A stretch of 64,000 bases of DNA from an uncultured Acidovorax sp. (GCA_913774625.1 CAJYHL010000043.1:1-64000); one strand, 5' to 3'. Shown: positions 36,896 through 48,136, counted from the first letter of the stretch. The notes: a model not told the origin generated them from the letters alone. Translations and numbers: made by a program.

Positions 36896-38587
36896 TCAAG
36901 ACGCTGCTGTGACCAGCGGTCGGATAAAGTCAAAGAGGTTGGCTTCCTTAAAAAGATAGCCCTGGACTCCCGCTCTGCGAGCTGCAGCGACGTCCGATTC
37001 ATTGTCGCCAATTAGCAGTGATTTACTGAGGTCGATGTTCATATCTAGCGCAGCACGGAGGATCATTCCGGAATTCGGTTTGCGATCGAAATGGTCTACG
37101 TAGCGATAAGCAGAAACTGCCGCCTCTTCATGGAACGGACAGTGGTACCAAGCATCGACGTGAGCACCCTGGTTCTGAAGGTGATCCGCCATCCAGCGGT
37201 GTAGATCCATTATTTGTAATTCGCTTGCGTAGCCGCGCGCAATTCCCGACTGGTTCGAGACTACGATGACCCTGAGGCCCATGGATTGAGCAAGCTGGAT
37301 AGCCTCTGCTGCACCATCTGTGAACGTGATGTCTTCTTGCTTGCTCGGGTAGTGCGTATCAGCGTTAATGACACCGTCGCGGTCGAGAAACAATGCCCCT
37401 TTCTTGGTCGAAGTAGAGGTGGGTGAATGTGGGAGGATTCGACCGAACACGCGCTCACATTCCATGAGTGCGAAAACGACGTGGTATAGGCTGCTGGCAG
37501 GCACATCAATGGAGAGATTTTTTCCATTTTTATCCAGGCGATCTCGCCACAGACCGGTGCAATCGGTCTGAAGAAAACCGGTATATAGCACCCTCAGCGT
37601 GGAAGTAGCCTTCCGCTGCCATTTCTGAGCATTTTCGGGAGAGGCTTCAGCTTCGGCTGCGCAGGCCTTAAGGTATTCGCATGCGCCCCAGGAGCGCCTG
37701 CTCTCGACCGGCAAAGCGTCCATGATGCCAATGCGCTCGATAGGAAAACCCTCGGCATCTACGCCCTCTCGTTCCGCTCGCGACAGCAAGAGCCGAATAT
37801 CGTTGTCCACAGCAACACCGCTCAGCATAGAAAAGCGGCGCAGCAGCCATGCCCATTCGAAATGATGGCCAGGCTCGTACCAGTTGCCAGTGATAGATTC
37901 GGGGTTCCATGCGTCGTCATGCACTTCTGGCAAGGCCGCGTGGTCTCGCCAGAGCATGTGCTTGGAGAAATGCTCATGCAGAGCTCGGGCTCTATACAGA
38001 TCTTGAGGGCGCCCGGCAGACTCATACATTGCTAGGCATGCCTCTAGAAAATGCATCGTAGGATTTTGTCGAAGCATATTGTCTGGACGTGGAATGGCAT
38101 CAATAACGCCACCTTTGTTGGCGGCAAGAGGTCCCTCCATTATTTCTATAACTTCATCTGCAATATTGAGGTAGGAAGGGTCCGGCTTTAGGCGATAGAG
38201 CCAAGCAAGAGCGAAGATGAGGAAGGCGAGGGTGTACGAGTCGCATTTGTCATCATGGACTTTACCTTGGGCATTTATAGAAAATACCCATCGATGGGGT
38301 AGATCTTCGCGGTAAAAATAGAACTTTACTTGGTGCCAGGTACGCTCAATCAGTGTCCGGCTGTCGCGCATGCCTCGCAAGCTCAGGTGGGCCAATACAT
38401 AGAGCTGGCGGCATTGCACCATCAATCGCCGAGGGATTGTTTCCAGTGGGTGGCCCGAAAAATCAAGCTTCTCGTGAAAGAGGCCTAATTTTTTATCGTA
38501 CCCGTTATCGATCCAAAGAGGCAGTGCATCGATGCTTAACCAGCGGTTCACATTCGCACGTAACTCATCAAAATTTTCCATTGGCAT
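36896..38587 (-). CDS. AGE-family isomerase/epimerase fused to GmhB-like phosphatase
   Basis: A 563-residue two-domain protein. Residues about 5-385 are an (alpha/alpha)6-barrel of the N-acylglucosamine 2-epimerase / mannose-6-phosphate isomerase (AGE) family, with RRLMVQCRQLYVLAH, NPTMHFLEA (His179), WYEPGHHFEWAWLL (His241, His242) and SSLYHVV (His369), i.e. the usual active-site His positions. After a Ser/Thr linker (388-395), residues 397-560 are a HAD-IIIA phosphatase like GmhB (heptose-1,7-bisphosphate 7-phosphatase) with LDRDGVIN (Asp402, Asp404), SNQSG (Ser444), RKP (Lys503) and GDNESD (Asp528). The zinc loop is altered: CPFH and HFD replace the usual CPH and CxC. It is the last gene of the hldD-hldE operon; its ATG overlaps the hldE stop by 1 bp (TAATG). 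No gmhA is present, so the AGE domain may supply the ketose-aldose step (inference). Confidence 0.85.
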   Translation of the reverse strand: MPMENFDELRANVNRWLSIDALPLWIDNGYDKKLGLFHEKLDFSGHPLETIPRRLMVQCRQLYVLAHLSLRGMRDSRTLIERTWHQVKFYFYREDLPHRWVFSINAQGKVHDDKCDSYTLAFLIFALAWLYRLKPDPSYLNIADEVIEIMEGPLAANKGGVIDAIPRPDNMLRQNPTMHFLEACLAMYESAGRPQDLYRARALHEHFSKHMLWRDHAALPEVHDDAWNPESITGNWYEPGHHFEWAWLLRRFSMLSGVAVDNDIRLLLSRAEREGVDAEGFPIERIGIMDALPVESRRSWGACEYLKACAAEAEASPENAQKWQRKATSTLRVLYTGFLQTDCTGLWRDRLDKNGKNLSIDVPASSLYHVVFALMECERVFGRILPHSPTSTSTKKGALFLDRDGVINADTHYPSKQEDITFTDGAAEAIQLAQSMGLRVIVVSNQSGIARGYASELQIMDLHRWMADHLQNQGAHVDAWYHCPFHEEAAVSAYRYVDHFDRKPNSGMILRAALDMNIDLSKSLLIGDNESDVAAARRAGVQGYLFKEANLFDFIRPLVTAAS

Positions 38588-40020
38588 TACGGTTTTTGCG
38601 TCCTGTTGATTGCTTCGACAATTTTGGTCGTGGAATAGCCTGTGTGAAAATCGAGCGCCAAAACTTGTCCGCCACGCGCCGTGACTTCACTATAGCCAAC
38701 GATGTCGGCAACAGGATAATCGCCTCCCTTAACGAGAATGTCCGGCATGACGTATTTGATGGTCTCTAGAGGGGTCGGAGCATCGAATTCCACGACGTAG
38801 TCCACAGAAGCGAGACCAGCTAGAACTTCGGCACGATGGGCAAAGCTGTTGATGGGGCGTTCGGGGCCTTTGAGCTTGCGCACCGAGTCGTCGGAGTTCA
38901 ATCCAAGCACCAAGACGTCGCCAAGTGCTTTGGCTGCCTTCAGCAGTCTGACATGGCCTGGATGAAGAATGTCGAAGCACCCGTTGGTGAATACGATCCT
39001 TTTGCCATTCAATCGAGGATTGACCAATGCGACCTTCAGTTGATTGGCCGTCAACACCTTCATACGCTCTTGGCCGCAGTCGTCAAGCGCTGCATCGATC
39101 TCGGATTCGCTCACAACGTAGGTGCCCGGGTGCGACACAGCTATTCCTGCCGCCACGTTGGCGCGATGGACTGCCTCTGATATGGAGCGCTTTGCCGATA
39201 GTTCCGTCGCCAATGCCGCCAAGACCGTATCGCCCGCCCCCGACACATCGAAGACGTCACGCGCCCGCGTCGGGATAAAGTGTGTTTGTCCACCTGCGCT
39301 GACTATGACCATACCTTTGGCGCCGCGCGTAATCACCAGATGCTGTAGTTGCAAAGTATTGATCGCAGCGGTTGCCTTCGCTATCAGCTCCTCGTCAGAC
39401 GAGTAAGAACCGAACAATCCGATGAACTCGTTGTTGTTAGGCTTCAGCAAGTAGGCTCCGCGATAAAAATCAGGAGTAACCCGCTTTGGGTCGACCAGAG
39501 TTGGAATGCCCTGCTCAGCCGCAACCGCTAGGAACTCAGGAAGTCGGTCCAGCGTGCCTTTTGCGTAGTCTGAAAAGACTACCAAGTCATAGTGCTTTAC
39601 CGCGCGAGAAAATTCATCTAGTAATCGGGACTGAGCCTGAGCTGGGAGACGTACGTCTCGGTCAACCCGCGCGATCTGCTGAGACCCGACCACAAGGCGT
39701 GTCTTCTGCGTCGTCCCTCCATGCGCATCCTTGAGGAAAGACGTATTCACGTTGTATCGCTGCAAACATGAATCGAGCGCAACTGAAGGGCTGTCATCGC
39801 CGACCACCGCCAACAGCGTTGCATCGCCACCCATGGCTGAGATGTTGGCGGCCACATTGGCTGCGCCACCGGGTCGGTTCTCTTCATGCTTCGCCGCCAG
39901 TACCGGTACTGGGGCTTCCGGTGAAATGCGAGAAACATCGCCGATCACGTATCGATCAAGCATGATGTCTCCGACGATAAGGATACGTGGAGTAGGCATG
40001 GACGAAGAAGGTTGCTGCAT
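38587..40020 (-). CDS. hldE: Bifunctional heptose 7-phosphate kinase / 1-phosphate adenylyltransferase
   Basis: HldE (RfaE) makes heptose 1,7-bisphosphate with its N-terminal PfkB-type kinase and ADP-heptose from heptose 1-phosphate with its C-terminal nucleotidyltransferase. The 477-residue protein has kinase motifs RPGGAANVAANIS (49-61), LVDPKR, and DVSGAGDTVLAAL with catalytic Asp264. The cytidylyltransferase-like domain has FTNGCFDILHPGHVRLL (344-360) and VKGGDY. The start MQQPSSSMPTPRILIVGDIM lies 1 bp beyond the hldD stop; the frame is open further upstream inside hldD, but those residues are not HldE-like. No ribosome site is visible, so translation likely depends on hldD. Confidence 0.96.
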   Translation of the reverse strand: MQQPSSSMPTPRILIVGDIMLDRYVIGDVSRISPEAPVPVLAAKHEENRPGGAANVAANISAMGGDATLLAVVGDDSPSVALDSCLQRYNVNTSFLKDAHGGTTQKTRLVVGSQQIARVDRDVRLPAQAQSRLLDEFSRAVKHYDLVVFSDYAKGTLDRLPEFLAVAAEQGIPTLVDPKRVTPDFYRGAYLLKPNNNEFIGLFGSYSSDEELIAKATAAINTLQLQHLVITRGAKGMVIVSAGGQTHFIPTRARDVFDVSGAGDTVLAALATELSAKRSISEAVHRANVAAGIAVSHPGTYVVSESEIDAALDDCGQERMKVLTANQLKVALVNPRLNGKRIVFTNGCFDILHPGHVRLLKAAKALGDVLVLGLNSDDSVRKLKGPERPINSFAHRAEVLAGLASVDYVVEFDAPTPLETIKYVMPDILVKGGDYPVADIVGYSEVTARGGQVLALDFHTGYSTTKIVEAINRTQKP

Positions 40021-40021
40021 A

Positions 40022-40996
40022 TCAGGCGAACTTGTCGGGCGTGTTGAGATAGCCTTGCACGTAGTCGGCGACACCTTTTTCGAGTGAGAAGAAGGTACCG
40101 TCATAGCCTGCGTCATGAAGCTTCTGCATCGACGCCTGTGTGAAGTATTGGTACTTGCCGCGAAGGTTCTCCGGCATGGGCACATATTGAATATCTGGCT
40201 TGATGCCACATGCTGTACCGACCGCCTCGATGAGCTCACGGAAGGATCGCGCTGATCCAGTTCCTAGGTTGTAGAGGCCATTTGTGCGGGGCGTTGTCAT
40301 GAACCAGTGCATGACCTTGCAGCAGTCCTTCACGTAGACAAAGTCCCGCAGTTGCTCTCCATCCTTGTAATCAGAGCGATGCGACTGGAACAGGTGTATC
40401 GGCTCTTGGGCCATCACCTTCGAATGATTTTTCGCAACGATGCTCATCATGTCGGCCTTATGATATTCATTCGGGCCATACACATTGAAGAATTTGAAGC
40501 CCGCCCATTGGGGCGGGGCGACACCTTTCTCCTGTTGCCCTAATGCCCAGCGGTCAAAGGCTTGCTTCGACCATCCATACAAATTTAAAGGGCGAAGGGG
40601 GGCGATTTCCTTGGTGTCGTCGAAGCCCTGGGTTCCATCGCCATAGGTCGCAGCTGATGACGCATAGAAGAAGGGAACACGCCGCTCTGTACACCAGTTC
40701 CATATATGCATGGAGAGCTGGAGGTTGTTGCTTACGACTTCATCGCCATCCGTGGCGGTCGTGGCTGAAATTGCGCCTAGATGGAAAATGGCTTCCACCG
40801 TGCCCCTGCTCTTTTCAAGGAAGGTGTGGAAATCCTGTGGTAGCACAAACTCCGAAAAGCGGTGCTTGGCAATATTTTTCCACTTCTCGCCACTGCCGAG
40901 CCAATCCACGATGGCGATGTCTGTGTGTCCCAACTGGTTTAGGTAGGCAACGAGGTTGGATCCGATGAAGCCTGTGGCTCCGGTGATGATAATCAT
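40022..40996 (-). CDS. hldD: ADP-glyceromanno-heptose 6-epimerase
   Basis: HldD (RfaD/GmhD) converts ADP-D-glycero-D-manno-heptose to the L-glycero form used for the LPS inner core. It is an extended SDR of 324 residues with the NAD(P)-binding GATGFIGSN (6-14), SSAATYGDG (113-121), the catalytic pair Tyr140/Lys144 in YGWSK, FNVYGPNEYHKADMMS and RDFVYVKD, all characteristic of HldD. It is the first gene of the hldD-hldE-AGE/GmhB operon. The promoter should lie within the low-G+C, gene-free region upstream (40997-41887). Codon use is less G/C-biased than in the flanking genes. Confidence 0.96.
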   Translation of the reverse strand: MIIITGATGFIGSNLVAYLNQLGHTDIAIVDWLGSGEKWKNIAKHRFSEFVLPQDFHTFLEKSRGTVEAIFHLGAISATTATDGDEVVSNNLQLSMHIWNWCTERRVPFFYASSAATYGDGTQGFDDTKEIAPLRPLNLYGWSKQAFDRWALGQQEKGVAPPQWAGFKFFNVYGPNEYHKADMMSIVAKNHSKVMAQEPIHLFQSHRSDYKDGEQLRDFVYVKDCCKVMHWFMTTPRTNGLYNLGTGSARSFRELIEAVGTACGIKPDIQYVPMPENLRGKYQYFTQASMQKLHDAGYDGTFFSLEKGVADYVQGYLNTPDKFA

Positions 40997-41382
40997 TGAG
41001 GGTACTCCAAGCTAAGGCTTTTTCTCTGCGGAGGAATGGTGAATCGTGATGTTTTGTGAAATGATCAACAGCGCAGGATTTTTGACTCAGGTTCCCTGGT
41101 CCCCTTAAGCCTGCCAACCAAAGTAACAAGACTGGTCTGGACAGACGCCGGATCGCAATGGCACAGGGGTGGCAGTAGTGTGAACTCAAGTGCCTCTAAT
41201 AGATCGCATCCGGTCTCGATGCAGCTCTTGGGCTTGCCCGCAGCCTGCTTGGCAGCGATTGAAGATCCGTACGCGTAGGACAGGGTGCAGTTGCAATTTG
41301 ATCGTGGGTGTGCTGTGTTGAAATCAACGGCTGATGGCTCTGATCCTTTATCCGGGTGGATGTGCTCGGGTATGGTGACGCC

Positions 41383-41414
41383 AAAAACCCGGCTGCTCAG
41401 TAGCGCGAGCCGGG
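41383..41414 (-). terminator. Orphan rho-independent terminator
   Basis: Read on the minus strand, CCCGGCT (complement of 41408-41414) pairs with AGCCGGG (complement of 41388-41394) and is followed by five T (A run 41383-41387). No recognisable gene lies just upstream of it on that strand, so it either ends a small RNA or is left over from a lost gene. Confidence 0.65.
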
Positions 41415-41450
41415 CGTTGCTCTATCACCGAGATCGTAATGCAGCGTGCT

Positions 41451-41475
41451 GGCGTGGCGTGGCGTGGCGTGGCGC
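41451..41475. repeat. GGCGT pentanucleotide tandem repeat
   Basis: Four perfect copies of GGCGT followed by one GGCGC in non-coding DNA. Such tracts can change length by slippage. No gene is in reach that would be phase-varied by it. Confidence 0.8.
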
Positions 41476-41887
41476 CGGTTCCACATGAAGTTGAGCTACC
41501 CCAGTTCGTGAAACGCCTTGCTGGCGGGCACGATCTGGTGTTGTGTGCATAGGCTTATGCCTGAAATCGCCTGCGCACGACACGGAGCCCCCTTGAGCAT
41601 GCCTCTCGACGAGCCTTCTGCTAGGCCAACTAAATTTCGTAACAAAGTGAAATTTTCCTGATGATGACAAGCCCGCAAGCGTGTCTTTTTCGTTCCTTTG
41701 CGGGAAGTCAGCCCAGTGGGCGGTGGGAGTTGTTGCTGCGCTGAGATAGCCATGCCTGTCCAGTAAGGGACATATCTGCCTTTCAAGGCGAGTGTGGCAC
41801 CCCTAGAATGAAAAAGCACGATCGTTCTATTCGACGGCCCTGCGCCGCTGCTCCCATCTTCTTTTCACTTCCGAGGAAACCCCGAGC

Positions 41888-43987
<2,100 letters not shown>

Positions 43988-44034
43988 GCGCAGCGTTTTT
44001 GCCGCACCCGCCGACAGAACAAGGAATTCCGCAC

Positions 44035-45210
44035 ATGACCTCCGCAGTGATCGTCTCCACCGCCCGCACCCCGCTCGCCAAGAGCTGGAAGGGCTCGTTC
44101 AACATGACCCACGGCGCCACGCTGGGCGGCCATGCCGTGCAGCATGCCGTGCAGCGCGCCGGCATCGACGGCGCAGACGTCGATGACGTCATCATGGGCT
44201 GCGCCACGCCCGAAGGCGCCACCGGCAGCAACATCGCCCGGCAGATCGCGCTCAAGGCCGGCCTGCCCGTCACCACCTCGGGCATGACCATCAACCGCTT
44301 CTGCTCCTCGGGCCTGCAGACCATCGCCACCGCCGCGCAGCGCATCATCGCGGGCGAGGGCGATGTCTATGTGGCCGGCGGCGTGGAAAGCATCTCCTGC
44401 GTGCAGCAGGAGATGAACCTGCACATGATCCGCGACCTGGCGCTGGAAAAGCAGAAGCCCGAGATCTACTGGAACATGCTCCAGACCGCCGAGCAGGTCG
44501 CCAAGCGCTACGGCATCGGCCGCGAGGCCATGGACGAATACGGCGCCGCCAGCCAGCAGAAGGCCTGCGCCGCGCAGGCCGCCGGCCTGTTCGACGCCGA
44601 GATCGCGCCCATCACCGTCACGGCCGGCATCGCCGACAAGACGCTGGGCCTGATCACCAAGCAGGTCACCGTCTCCAAGGACGAAGGCACGCGCGAAGGC
44701 ACGACGGTGGAGGCCATCCGCGGCCTGCGTTCTGCCCTGCCGGGCGGCCTGGTCTCGGCCGGCAACGCCAGCCAGTTCAGCGACGGCGCCGGCGCCTGCG
44801 TGGTGGTGAGCGAAGCCTATGCCGGCAAGCACGGCCTCAAGCCCCTGGGCCGCTTCCTGGGCTTCGCCGTGGCCGGCTGCGAGCCCGACGAGATGGGCAT
44901 CGGCCCCGTCTTCGCCGTGCCCAAGGTGCTCAAGAAACTGGGCCTGTCGGTGCAGGACATCGACCTCTGGGAACTGAACGAGGCCTTCGCCGTGCAGGTC
45001 ATCTACTGCCGCGACAAGCTCGGCATTCCTGCCGACCGCCTGAACGTCAACGGCGGCGCCATCGCCCTGGGCCACCCTTACGGCGTGAGCGGCCAGCGCC
45101 TGACGGGCCATGCGCTCATCGAAGGCAAGCGCCGCGGTGCCAAGCGCGTGTGCGTGACCATGTGCATCGGCGGCGGCATGGGCGCTGCGGGCATCTTCGA
45201 GGTGCTGTGA
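44035..45210 (+). CDS. Acetyl-CoA acyltransferase (thiolase)
   Basis: Degradative 3-ketoacyl-CoA thiolase, 391 residues, releasing acetyl-CoA in the last step of beta-oxidation. AAGGA lies 10 nt before the ATG. The nucleophile Cys is in [15 protein letters not shown], the GHP motif in [14 protein letters not shown], the NEAF motif in [11 protein letters not shown], and the second active-site Cys in [17 protein letters not shown]. It follows the hydratase/dehydrogenase, and a strong terminator stands 35 bp after its stop. Confidence 0.95.
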   Translation: MTSAVIVSTARTPLAKSWKGSFNMTHGATLGGHAVQHAVQRAGIDGADVDDVIMGCATPEGATGSNIARQIALKAGLPVTTSGMTINRFCSSGLQTIATAAQRIIAGEGDVYVAGGVESISCVQQEMNLHMIRDLALEKQKPEIYWNMLQTAEQVAKRYGIGREAMDEYGAASQQKACAAQAAGLFDAEIAPITVTAGIADKTLGLITKQVTVSKDEGTREGTTVEAIRGLRSALPGGLVSAGNASQFSDGAGACVVVSEAYAGKHGLKPLGRFLGFAVAGCEPDEMGIGPVFAVPKVLKKLGLSVQDIDLWELNEAFAVQVIYCRDKLGIPADRLNVNGGAIALGHPYGVSGQRLTGHALIEGKRRGAKRVCVTMCIGGGMGAAGIFEVL

Positions 45211-45245
45211 GCGGCCTTGCCTGACGCTGATCGCCAAGCCCCCGG

Positions 45246-45281
45246 CCCCGTGCGCGCCACCCGCCCGCACGGGGCTTTTTT
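45246..45281 (+). terminator. Rho-independent terminator after the thiolase gene
   Basis: CCCCGTGCG (45246-45254) pairs perfectly with CGCACGGGG (45266-45274); C and six T (45276-45281) follow. It closes the hydratase/dehydrogenase-thiolase pair and separates it from the acyl-CoA dehydrogenase gene. Confidence 0.93.
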
Positions 45282-45377
45282 CATGCGGCGGCGCCGTGCC
45301 CCGCCTCGTGCACCACGCCATGCCGCACGTCACGCAGCGGACATGCCGCGCCGCACCTCCTCTCCATAATTTCCCGC

Positions 45378-47231
45378 ATGACGACCTCACTGCGCTCCAC
45401 CCTCGACTTCCTGCTCTACGACTGGCTTGAGGCCGAAACGCTCACGGCCCGCGAACGCTTCGCCGACCACGCGCGCGAGACCTTCGATGCCGTGCTGGAC
45501 ACCAGCGAGCGCATCGCGCGCGAGAAGTTCGCGCCCTTCAACCGCCTGGTCGATACCGAGGAGCCGCGCACCGTGGCCCAGCCTGACGGCACGCTGCGCG
45601 TGGTGCTGCCCGAGGCCACGCATGCCGCGCGCCGCGCCTATGCCGAATCCGGCCTGCTGAGCGCCGCGCAGGACTACGCCATCGGCGGCATGCAACTGCC
45701 CTACACGGTGGAGGCGGCGGCCAACAGCTTCTTCGCGGCGGCCTCGGTCAGCATCGGCTCCAACCTGCTCACCTCGGGCAATGCCAACCTGCTGATGGCG
45801 CACGGCACGCCGCTGCAGAAGCAGGTGTTCGCGCAGAACGAATTCGACGGCCGCTGGGCCGGCACCATGTGCCTGTCGGAGCCGCAGGCGGGCTCGTCGC
45901 TCTCCGACGTGGCGACCCGCGCCGTGCCCGATGGCGAAGGCTTCGCGGGCGATGCGCTCGGGGCCCGCTACCGCCTCACCGGCAACAAGATGTGGATCAG
46001 CTCGGGCGACCACGAGATGACCGAGAACATCGTGCATCTGGTGCTGGCCAAGATTCCGGGGCCCGACGGCCGGCTGGTGCCGGGCGTCAAGGGCATCTCG
46101 CTCTTCATCGTGCCCAAGCAGCTGGTGGACGAAGCCGGGCGCCTGACCGGCGAGCGCAACGACGTGGCGCTGGCGGGCCTCAACCACAAGCTGGGCTGGC
46201 GCGGCACGACCAACACGCTGCTGAACTTCGGCGAAGGCACCTACCCGGTGCGCGGCGGCGCGGGCGCCATCGGCTACCTGGTGGGCCAGCCCGGCGAGGG
46301 CCTCAAGTGCATGTTCCACATGATGAACGAGGCGCGCATCGGCATCGGCATGGCGGCCACCATGCTGGGCCTCGCGGGCTACTACGCCAGCCTGGACTAT
46401 GCGAAGAACCGCCCTCAGGGCCGGCCGGTAGGCAAGGGCGGCAAGGACGCCGCCGCGCCCCAGGTGCGCCTGATCGAGCACGCCGACATCAAGCGCATGC
46501 TGCTGGCGCAAAAGAGCTACGGCGAAGGCGCGCTGGCGCTCAACCTCTATTGCGCGCGGCTGGTGGACGAGCAGCACACGGGCGATGCCCAGGCGGCCGA
46601 CGAGGCACGCCTGCTGCTGGAAGTGCTCACGCCCATCGCCAAGAGCTGGCCCAGCGAATGGTGCCTCGAGGCCAATTCGCTCGCCATCCAGATCCACGGC
46701 GGCTACGGCTACACGCGCGACTTTCCGGTGGAGCAGTACTGGCGCGACAACCGCCTGAACATGATCCACGAGGGCACGCACGGCATCCAGGCCATGGACC
46801 TGCTGGGCCGCAAGGTGCTGATGGAAGGCGGCCGGGGCCTGATGCTGCTGGCCGGCCGCATCGACGCCACGGTGCAGCAGGCCATCCAGCAGCCCGCGCT
46901 GGCGGCCCATGCCAACGCCCTGGCCGGCGCGCTGGGCGAGGTGGGCGCCGCTACCAAGGCCGCCTGGGCCACGGGCGAGCCCGCCGAGGCCCTGGCCAAT
47001 GCCGTGCCCTACATGCAGGCCTTCGGCCACACCGTGCTGGCCTGGATGTGGCTGGACCTGGCCCTGGCCACGCTGCGCGCGGATGCCGCGCTGTCGATGG
47101 CCGCCAGCGCCGGCAGGATGGGCGCCATGCGCTATTTCTTCCATTACGAGCTGCCCAGGATCGGCGCCTGGCTGAACGTGGTGCGCCAGCGCGACACGAC
47201 CTGCGCGGCCCTGCCCGAAGAGGCGTTCTGA
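45378..47231 (+). CDS. Acyl-CoA dehydrogenase, long form
   Basis: FAD-dependent acyl-CoA dehydrogenase of 617 residues, the longer type with a C-terminal extension found in many Proteobacteria. Blocks are GTMCLSEPQAGSSLSDVATR, GNKMWISSGDHEMTENIVHL, MNEARIGIGMAATMLGLAGY, GYGYTRDFPVEQYWRDNR, and EGTHGIQAMDLLGRK with the catalytic-base region. The last 120 residues (from about LLAGRID) form the helical extension. It would introduce the 2,3-double bond for the hydratase upstream. It has its own 5' region after the terminator and is followed by an SDR gene after 113 bp. Confidence 0.94.
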   Translation: MTTSLRSTLDFLLYDWLEAETLTARERFADHARETFDAVLDTSERIAREKFAPFNRLVDTEEPRTVAQPDGTLRVVLPEATHAARRAYAESGLLSAAQDYAIGGMQLPYTVEAAANSFFAAASVSIGSNLLTSGNANLLMAHGTPLQKQVFAQNEFDGRWAGTMCLSEPQAGSSLSDVATRAVPDGEGFAGDALGARYRLTGNKMWISSGDHEMTENIVHLVLAKIPGPDGRLVPGVKGISLFIVPKQLVDEAGRLTGERNDVALAGLNHKLGWRGTTNTLLNFGEGTYPVRGGAGAIGYLVGQPGEGLKCMFHMMNEARIGIGMAATMLGLAGYYASLDYAKNRPQGRPVGKGGKDAAAPQVRLIEHADIKRMLLAQKSYGEGALALNLYCARLVDEQHTGDAQAADEARLLLEVLTPIAKSWPSEWCLEANSLAIQIHGGYGYTRDFPVEQYWRDNRLNMIHEGTHGIQAMDLLGRKVLMEGGRGLMLLAGRIDATVQQAIQQPALAAHANALAGALGEVGAATKAAWATGEPAEALANAVPYMQAFGHTVLAWMWLDLALATLRADAALSMAASAGRMGAMRYFFHYELPRIGAWLNVVRQRDTTCAALPEEAF

Positions 47232-47344
47232 ACGCCCCGCGCCGTAGGGTCAAGGGCGCGACACATTGCCCGGGGCGGTGCGCCGCACAATGCCCCGGGC
47301 CTGACTGAATCACCCCCAGCAACATTCCAAGGAGACCTGCCAAC

Positions 47345-48136
47345 ATGAGCCGCACCGTCCAGCAACTCTTCGACCTTTCCGGCAAGACCGCCCTCATCAC
47401 CGGTGGCTCGCGCGGGCTGGGCCTGCAGATCGCCCATGCGCTGGGCGAGGCCGGCGCCCGCGTGCTGATCACGTCCCGCAAGGCGGCCGACCTGGAGGAG
47501 GCCACGGCCACGCTGCAGGCCGCCGGCATCGATGCGCGCTGGATCGCGGCCGACTGCGGCCAGGAGGCCGACATCCAGCGCCTGGCCTCGGAAACCCTGC
47601 AGCGCCTGGGCGAGGTGGACATCCTGGTCAACAACGCGGGCGCCAGCTGGGGCGCGCCGGCCGAGGACCACCCCGCCGCCGCGTGGGACAAGGTGATGAA
47701 CCTCAACGTGCGCGGCTACTTCCTGCTGTCGCAGGCCATCGCCAAGCACAGCATGATCCCGCGCAAGAGCGGCCGCATCCTCAACGTGGCCTCCATCGCC
47801 GGGCTGGCGGGCAACCCCGTGGCCATGAAGACCATTGCCTACAACACCTCCAAGGGGGCGGTGATCAACTTCACGCGGGCGCTGGCGGCGGAGTGGGGCG
47901 TCTACGGCATCAACGTCAACGCCATCTGCCCAGGCTTCTTCAAGACCAAGATGGCCTCCGTGCTGATCGAGACGCTGGGCGAGGAGAAGATGGCCGAGCA
48001 CGCCCCGCTGCGCCGCCTGGGCGACGACGAGGACCTGAAGGGCATCGCGCTGCTCTACGCCAGCGATGCGGGCAAGCACATCACCGGGCAGTGGATGGCG
48101 GTGGACGGCGGGGTCAGCGTGGTGACCGGCGGCTGA
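47345..48136 (+). CDS. SDR-family oxidoreductase
   Basis: Classical short-chain dehydrogenase, 263 residues, with AAGGAG 10 nt before the ATG. It has TGGSRGLG (cofactor-binding glycines), NNAGASWG, the catalytic Ser in NVASIAGL, and YNTSKGAV with the Tyr-x-x-x-Lys pair, then NAICPGFFKTKM. The end DGGVSVVTGG fits 3-oxoacyl or 3-hydroxyacyl reductases of the FabG-like group. In this position it could act on 3-hydroxyacyl-CoA or a related alcohol. The thioesterase gene starts 56 bp later. Confidence 0.92.
   Translation: MSRTVQQLFDLSGKTALITGGSRGLGLQIAHALGEAGARVLITSRKAADLEEATATLQAAGIDARWIAADCGQEADIQRLASETLQRLGEVDILVNNAGASWGAPAEDHPAAAWDKVMNLNVRGYFLLSQAIAKHSMIPRKSGRILNVASIAGLAGNPVAMKTIAYNTSKGAVINFTRALAAEWGVYGINVNAICPGFFKTKMASVLIETLGEEKMAEHAPLRRLGDDEDLKGIALLYASDAGKHITGQWMAVDGGVSVVTGG

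Larger units (their letters stand above)
40997..41887. other. Gene-free, lower-G+C region between hldD and fadB-like gene
   Basis: About 890 bp with only short, unconvincing ORFs on both strands and no match to any family I know. It must hold the hldD promoter (minus) and that of the hydratase/dehydrogenase gene (plus, with GAGGA shortly before its ATG). It also holds an orphan minus-strand terminator (41383-41414), a GGCGT pentanucleotide run (41451-41475), and a CCCGCAA/TTGCGGG inverted repeat at about 41670-41702. It looks like decayed DNA at the right edge of the island. Confidence 0.6.

Noticed and set aside
41496-41819. A 107-codon minus-strand frame in the gene-free region
   Set aside because: No ribosome site, no family resemblance and no clear coding bias. 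It might overlap a small RNA, but I cannot support a protein.
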